This document shows, piece after piece, positions 61,083-64,000 of a stretch of DNA of 64,000 nucleotides. Position numbers and translations under genes: made by a program. Where the stretch lies: contig CAVSGZ010000008.1 of NCBI GenBank assembly GCA_963727765.1, positions 310,001 through 374,000 of the forward strand, given 5' to 3'. Numbering within the stretch: the first letter of the stretch is position 1; each line of letters begins with the position of its first letter. The stretch is from FEN-299 sp963727765. Lineage in GTDB: Bacteria; Acidobacteriota; Vicinamibacteria; Vicinamibacterales; Fen-181. The notes under the pieces were generated by a model. The model saw nothing but the letters and a program-made list of their open reading frames with translations. It ran no database searches and was not told the DNA's origin.

Positions 61083-64000
61083 CTACCTGCGCCTGTCGAC
61101 CAGCGCGAGCAGCGCCGGCACGAACACCAGCGTAATCACCGTCGACACGGTCAGACCGCCGATGACCGCGATGGCCAGCGGCTTCTGCATCTCGGCGCCC
61201 GCGCCGATGCCGAGCGCCAGCGGCAGCAGCCCAAACAGCGTGCAGAGTGTCGTCATCAGGATCGGCCGGAGCCTGATGGCGCCGGCGCGCACGAGCGCCT
61301 CGACCCGATTGGGCTCACTCTCCGAGATGACGTCGGCGTAGTCCACCAGGATGATCCCGTTCTTGACGATGAGGCCGATGAGCAGGATCAGCCCCATGAA
61401 CGACGAGACGTTGAGCGGCGTGCCGGTCAGCAGCAGCAACCCGAACGCCCCGACGAGCGACAGCGGCGCCGCCGACAGGATCACGAGCGCCGAGGTGAAC
61501 CGCCGGAACTGCGCCACCAGGACGCCGAACACCAGCAGGATCGCCACGGCCATCACCATCACCAGCGACCGGAACGACTCCTGCTGGCTCTCGTAGAGGC
61601 CGCCGAGCTGCCACGAGTAGCCGAGCGGCAGTGCGACGGTCTTCATCATCTCGCGGATGTCGGCGACCGCGCTGCCCATGCCCCGCCCCTCGAGCCGGGC
61701 CGTCACCGGCACCATCTGCTTGAGGTCCTCCCGGTGCAGCTCTTCCTGCCCCTCGGCGCTCGACACGTCGGCCGTGGCCGACAACGGCACCACGGCGCCG
61801 CCCGGGCTCGCCAGCGGGAACTCGCGCACCCAGTTGTAATCGAAGCGGTACTGGTCGGCGAACCGCACGCGCACGTCGATCAGCCGGTCGCCCCGGCGGA
61901 AGGCGGTGGGCACGTTCCCCAGCAGCCCGGTAGCCAGCTGGCTCGACACCTGGTCGACGGTGAATCCGGCCTTGGCCGCCCTCGTCGGGTCGACGCGCAC
62001 GTCGATCTCGGGGTTCCCCCGCTGCGGCGCGACGATGTCGACGACGCCGTCGATCTTCTTCATCTTCCCGGCGACGCCGTCGGCCAGTCGGCTGAGCGTC
62101 GGGACGTCGTCGCCGAAGATCTTGACCTCAATCGGCTCCGGCGCGCCCTCCAGATCGCCCAGCATGTCCTGCAGCAGGAGGACGAACTCGATCGTCATCC
62201 CCGGCATCTCCTTCTCGAAGGTGCCCCGCAGGTCGTCGACCACTTCCTCCGACGTTCGCTTGCGCTCCGATCGCGGCTTGAGGCGGACGACGATATCGCC
62301 CGAGTTCTGCGGCGTGGCGAACAGGCCGAGCTCGGTTCCGGTGCGGCGCGCGAAGCCGGCCACTTCCGGCGTGTCGGCCAGCACCGCCTCCACCCGCTTC
62401 ACCATCCGGTCGGTCTCGGGCAGCGACGTGCCGGTCGGCGTGAGGTAATCGACGACGAAGCCGCCTTCGTCCATGTCGGGCAGGAATCCGGTCTCGAGAT
62501 GGTAGTAGAAGACGACGCCGACGCCGGCGAAGACGAGCGTGACCAGCACGACGAGCATGGGCCGCTTGAGGGCGCGCCTGATCCACGCCTGGTAGCGCCT
62601 CGACAGCCAGTCGAGGTGCGCGGAGTGTTCTTTGCGGTCGCGCAGGAAGCGCGCGGCGGCATTCGGGATGAACAGCAGCGCGTAGACCAGCGACAGCAGT
62701 ACGGCCGAGGCCAGCGTCAGCGAGAGCGCCGAAAAGAACTGGCCGACGACGCCCCGCAGCAAGCCGAGCGGCACGAAGACGACGACCGTCGTCAGCGTCG
62801 AACCGGTGACGGCTGCAATCAATTCCTGCGTGCCCTTCTCGGCCGCGTCGGTCACGCTCTCGCCCGCGGCCCGGTGGCGGTGGATGTTCTCGACGACGAC
62901 GATCGCATCGTCGATGACCAGGCCTATGGCGATGGCCAGGCCGCCGAGCGACATCAGGTCGATCGTCCCGCCGAAGATCCGCAGGATCCAGAACGTGCCA
63001 ACCAGCGTCAGCGGCAGCGATGTGGCCGCGATGAACGTGATGCGCCAGTCGCGCAGGAAGGCGATGAGCACGAAGACGGCGAGCAGGCCGCCGATGATGA
63101 TGGCGTCGCGCACGTTGTAGACGGCGCTCCGGACGAACTCGGCCAGGTCGTAGACGACCTTCCACCTCACCGTCGGCGGCAGCGACGCGCTGTAGCTCTG
63201 GATTGCGGCGCGCGCCCCGTCGACCACGTCGATGATGTTGCCGTGGATCTGGCGCGCCACGCTGACCAGCGCCGCCGGCTTGCCGTCGCCCGCGACGAGC
63301 AGCGTCCGATCGGTGACGCCCTCGCGCACCTCGGCCACGTCGCGCACGTAGATCGGCGTCTGCTGCCGGAACGCCACGACGACGTTCCGCACGTCGTCGA
63401 GCGTCGTCAACTCGGCGGTGGCGAGCACCAGGTACTGGCGGTAGTCCTTGGCCAGGCGGCCGACCGAGTTCACCTGATTGGTGGCCTTGAGCGCCTCGGC
63501 GACCTGGTCAATGGTGAGCTTCGCCGCGCTCAGCCGCTCGGGGTCCACGATGACCGAAATCTCGCGCTCCTCGCTGGCGAGCACCTCGACGCTGGCGACG
63601 CCCGGCACGCGGCTGAGCAGCGGCCTGACCTCGAACTCGGCGAGATCGCGCAGGTCCCTGGCCGGGATCTGGCCGGTCAGGTTGAGCATGAAGATCGGGA
63701 AGAGCGACGGCGTCATCCGCTCGACCTGGAGCTGTGTGCCGTCCGGCAGCTCGCCTTTGACCTCGTCGGTCTTGCCCTGCATGAGCTGCAGGGCGTACTT
63801 CATGTCGGCGTCGGGGTTGAAGAGGACGGAAATCTCGGTCGCGCCGCGGATCGTCTTCGAGCGGACACGGCGCACGCCGAGCACGGAGCGGGCTGCCTCT
63901 TCGAGGGGGCGCGTCACCGAGAGCTGCATCAGGCGCGGCGAGAGGTCGCCGGCCTTGGCGACGATCACGATGCGCGGGAACTCCACCTCGGGGTAGATGC
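61083..64000 (-). CDS. RND efflux transporter permease (AcrB/CzcA type), 3' part in window
   Basis: About 972 residues are present; the N-terminus lies beyond base 64000, where the frame is still open (IYPEVEFPRIVIVAK). Features of the RND superfamily include the first-half membrane block with GLAIAIGLVIDDAIVVVENI, whose paired aspartates belong to the proton relay. The second-half helices have LVMVMAVAILLVFGVLVAQF and ILLIGLIVKNGIILVDYAD, and two porter regions lie between. It forms the inner-membrane trimer of a tripartite pump for drugs or metals; the substrate class cannot be told. No adaptor or outer-membrane channel gene is in the window. Confidence 0.93.
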   Translation of the reverse strand, partial: IYPEVEFPRIVIVAKAGDLSPRLMQLSVTRPLEEAARSVLGVRRVRSKTIRGATEISVLFNPDADMKYALQLMQGKTDEVKGELPDGTQLQVERMTPSLFPIFMLNLTGQIPARDLRDLAEFEVRPLLSRVPGVASVEVLASEEREISVIVDPERLSAAKLTIDQVAEALKATNQVNSVGRLAKDYRQYLVLATAELTTLDDVRNVVVAFRQQTPIYVRDVAEVREGVTDRTLLVAGDGKPAALVSVARQIHGNIIDVVDGARAAIQSYSASLPPTVRWKVVYDLAEFVRSAVYNVRDAIIIGGLLAVFVLIAFLRDWRITFIAATSLPLTLVGTFWILRIFGGTIDLMSLGGLAIAIGLVIDDAIVVVENIHRHRAAGESVTDAAEKGTQELIAAVTGSTLTTVVVFVPLGLLRGVVGQFFSALSLTLASAVLLSLVYALLFIPNAAARFLRDRKEHSAHLDWLSRRYQAWIRRALKRPMLVVLVTLVFAGVGVVFYYHLETGFLPDMDEGGFVVDYLTPTGTSLPETDRMVKRVEAVLADTPEVAGFARRTGTELGLFATPQNSGDIVVRLKPRSERKRTSEEVVDDLRGTFEKEMPGMTIEFVLLLQDMLGDLEGAPEPIEVKIFGDDVPTLSRLADGVAGKMKKIDGVVDIVAPQRGNPEIDVRVDPTRAAKAGFTVDQVSSQLATGLLGNVPTAFRRGDRLIDVRVRFADQYRFDYNWVREFPLASPGGAVVPLSATADVSSAEGQEELHREDLKQMVPVTARLEGRGMGSAVADIREMMKTVALPLGYSWQLGGLYESQQESFRSLVMVMAVAILLVFGVLVAQFRRFTSALVILSAAPLSLVGAFGLLLLTGTPLNVSSFMGLILLIGLIVKNGIILVDYADVISESEPNRVEALVRAGAIRLRPILMTTLCTLFGLLPLALGIGAGAEMQKPLAIAVIGGLTVSTVITLVFVPALLALVDRRR

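Overview
The window looks like chromosomal DNA of a high-GC, diderm, LPS-making bacterium. The gene content fits Acidobacteriota, probably the Vicinamibacteria. That placement is an inference from two Oar-like receptors with N-terminal carboxypeptidase-regulatory domains, a GWxTD protein, an Asp-box propeller, large secreted S9 and M14 peptidases and a DUF1080 protein; no rRNA is present to confirm it. There is no phage, transposase, CRISPR array or plasmid gene, and no gene-free stretch longer than about 250 bp.

Layout. (1) 2-4430: inner-core heptose operon (acyltransferase tail, waaF, gmhB, rfaE1, rfaE2, waaC), followed by tRNA-Val and tRNA-Asp. (2) 4875-11662: esterase, frameshifted S9 peptidase, DEDDh exonuclease, saccharopine-dehydrogenase-like protein and a small dimeric-barrel protein. 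(3) 11732-17650 (minus): cydABDC, cytochrome bd oxidase with its assembly ABC exporter; cydA carries a one-base frameshift. (4) 17860-22623: an Oar-like receptor, a DUF523/DUF1722 protein and a small zinc-ribbon protein. (5) 22643-37220: a potassium island. An APC permease with a cytoplasmic tail diverges from a KdpD-type kinase and KdpE. Then come a USP-like protein, a 27-residue membrane peptide, kdpFABC, two stand-alone KdpD N-terminal sensor proteins, a diguanylate cyclase and a frameshifted HtrA-like protease. (6) 37257-47653: a second Oar-like receptor, DUF1080 protein, Gld-type ABC transporter, phosphodiester glycosidase-like protein, CreD, a pilin-like protein and asnS. (7) 47808-56622: envelope proteins (Asp-box propeller, lipoprotein, GWxTD, TIR-TM-DUF4384, M14 peptidase). 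(8) 56639-64000: acyl-CoA dehydrogenase, glutamine synthetase, phosphofructokinase and the start of an RND pump.

The most interesting system is the potassium island. KdpD is split: the membrane kinase half is encoded with kdpE ahead of the pump, and the ATP-binding/USP sensor half is encoded twice after kdpC. One sensor copy is canonical and the other has lost its Walker B glutamate. The promoter regions of the pump operon and of the divergent permease share a 13-bp plus 8-bp element placed the same way relative to a -10-like hexamer, which suggests one regulon.

Three other themes run through the window. Arrays of degenerate 7-bp tandem repeats in three sequence families sit at gene ends; they often contain stop codons, and one contains a start codon. 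Three otherwise intact genes (S9 peptidase, cydA, HtrA) each carry exactly one extra base, which looks more like assembly error than decay. Two divergent gene pairs about 60 bp apart have -10-like hexamers 6-7 nt (7 nt for TIR) from the start codon and no Shine-Dalgarno sequence, as expected of leaderless mRNAs.
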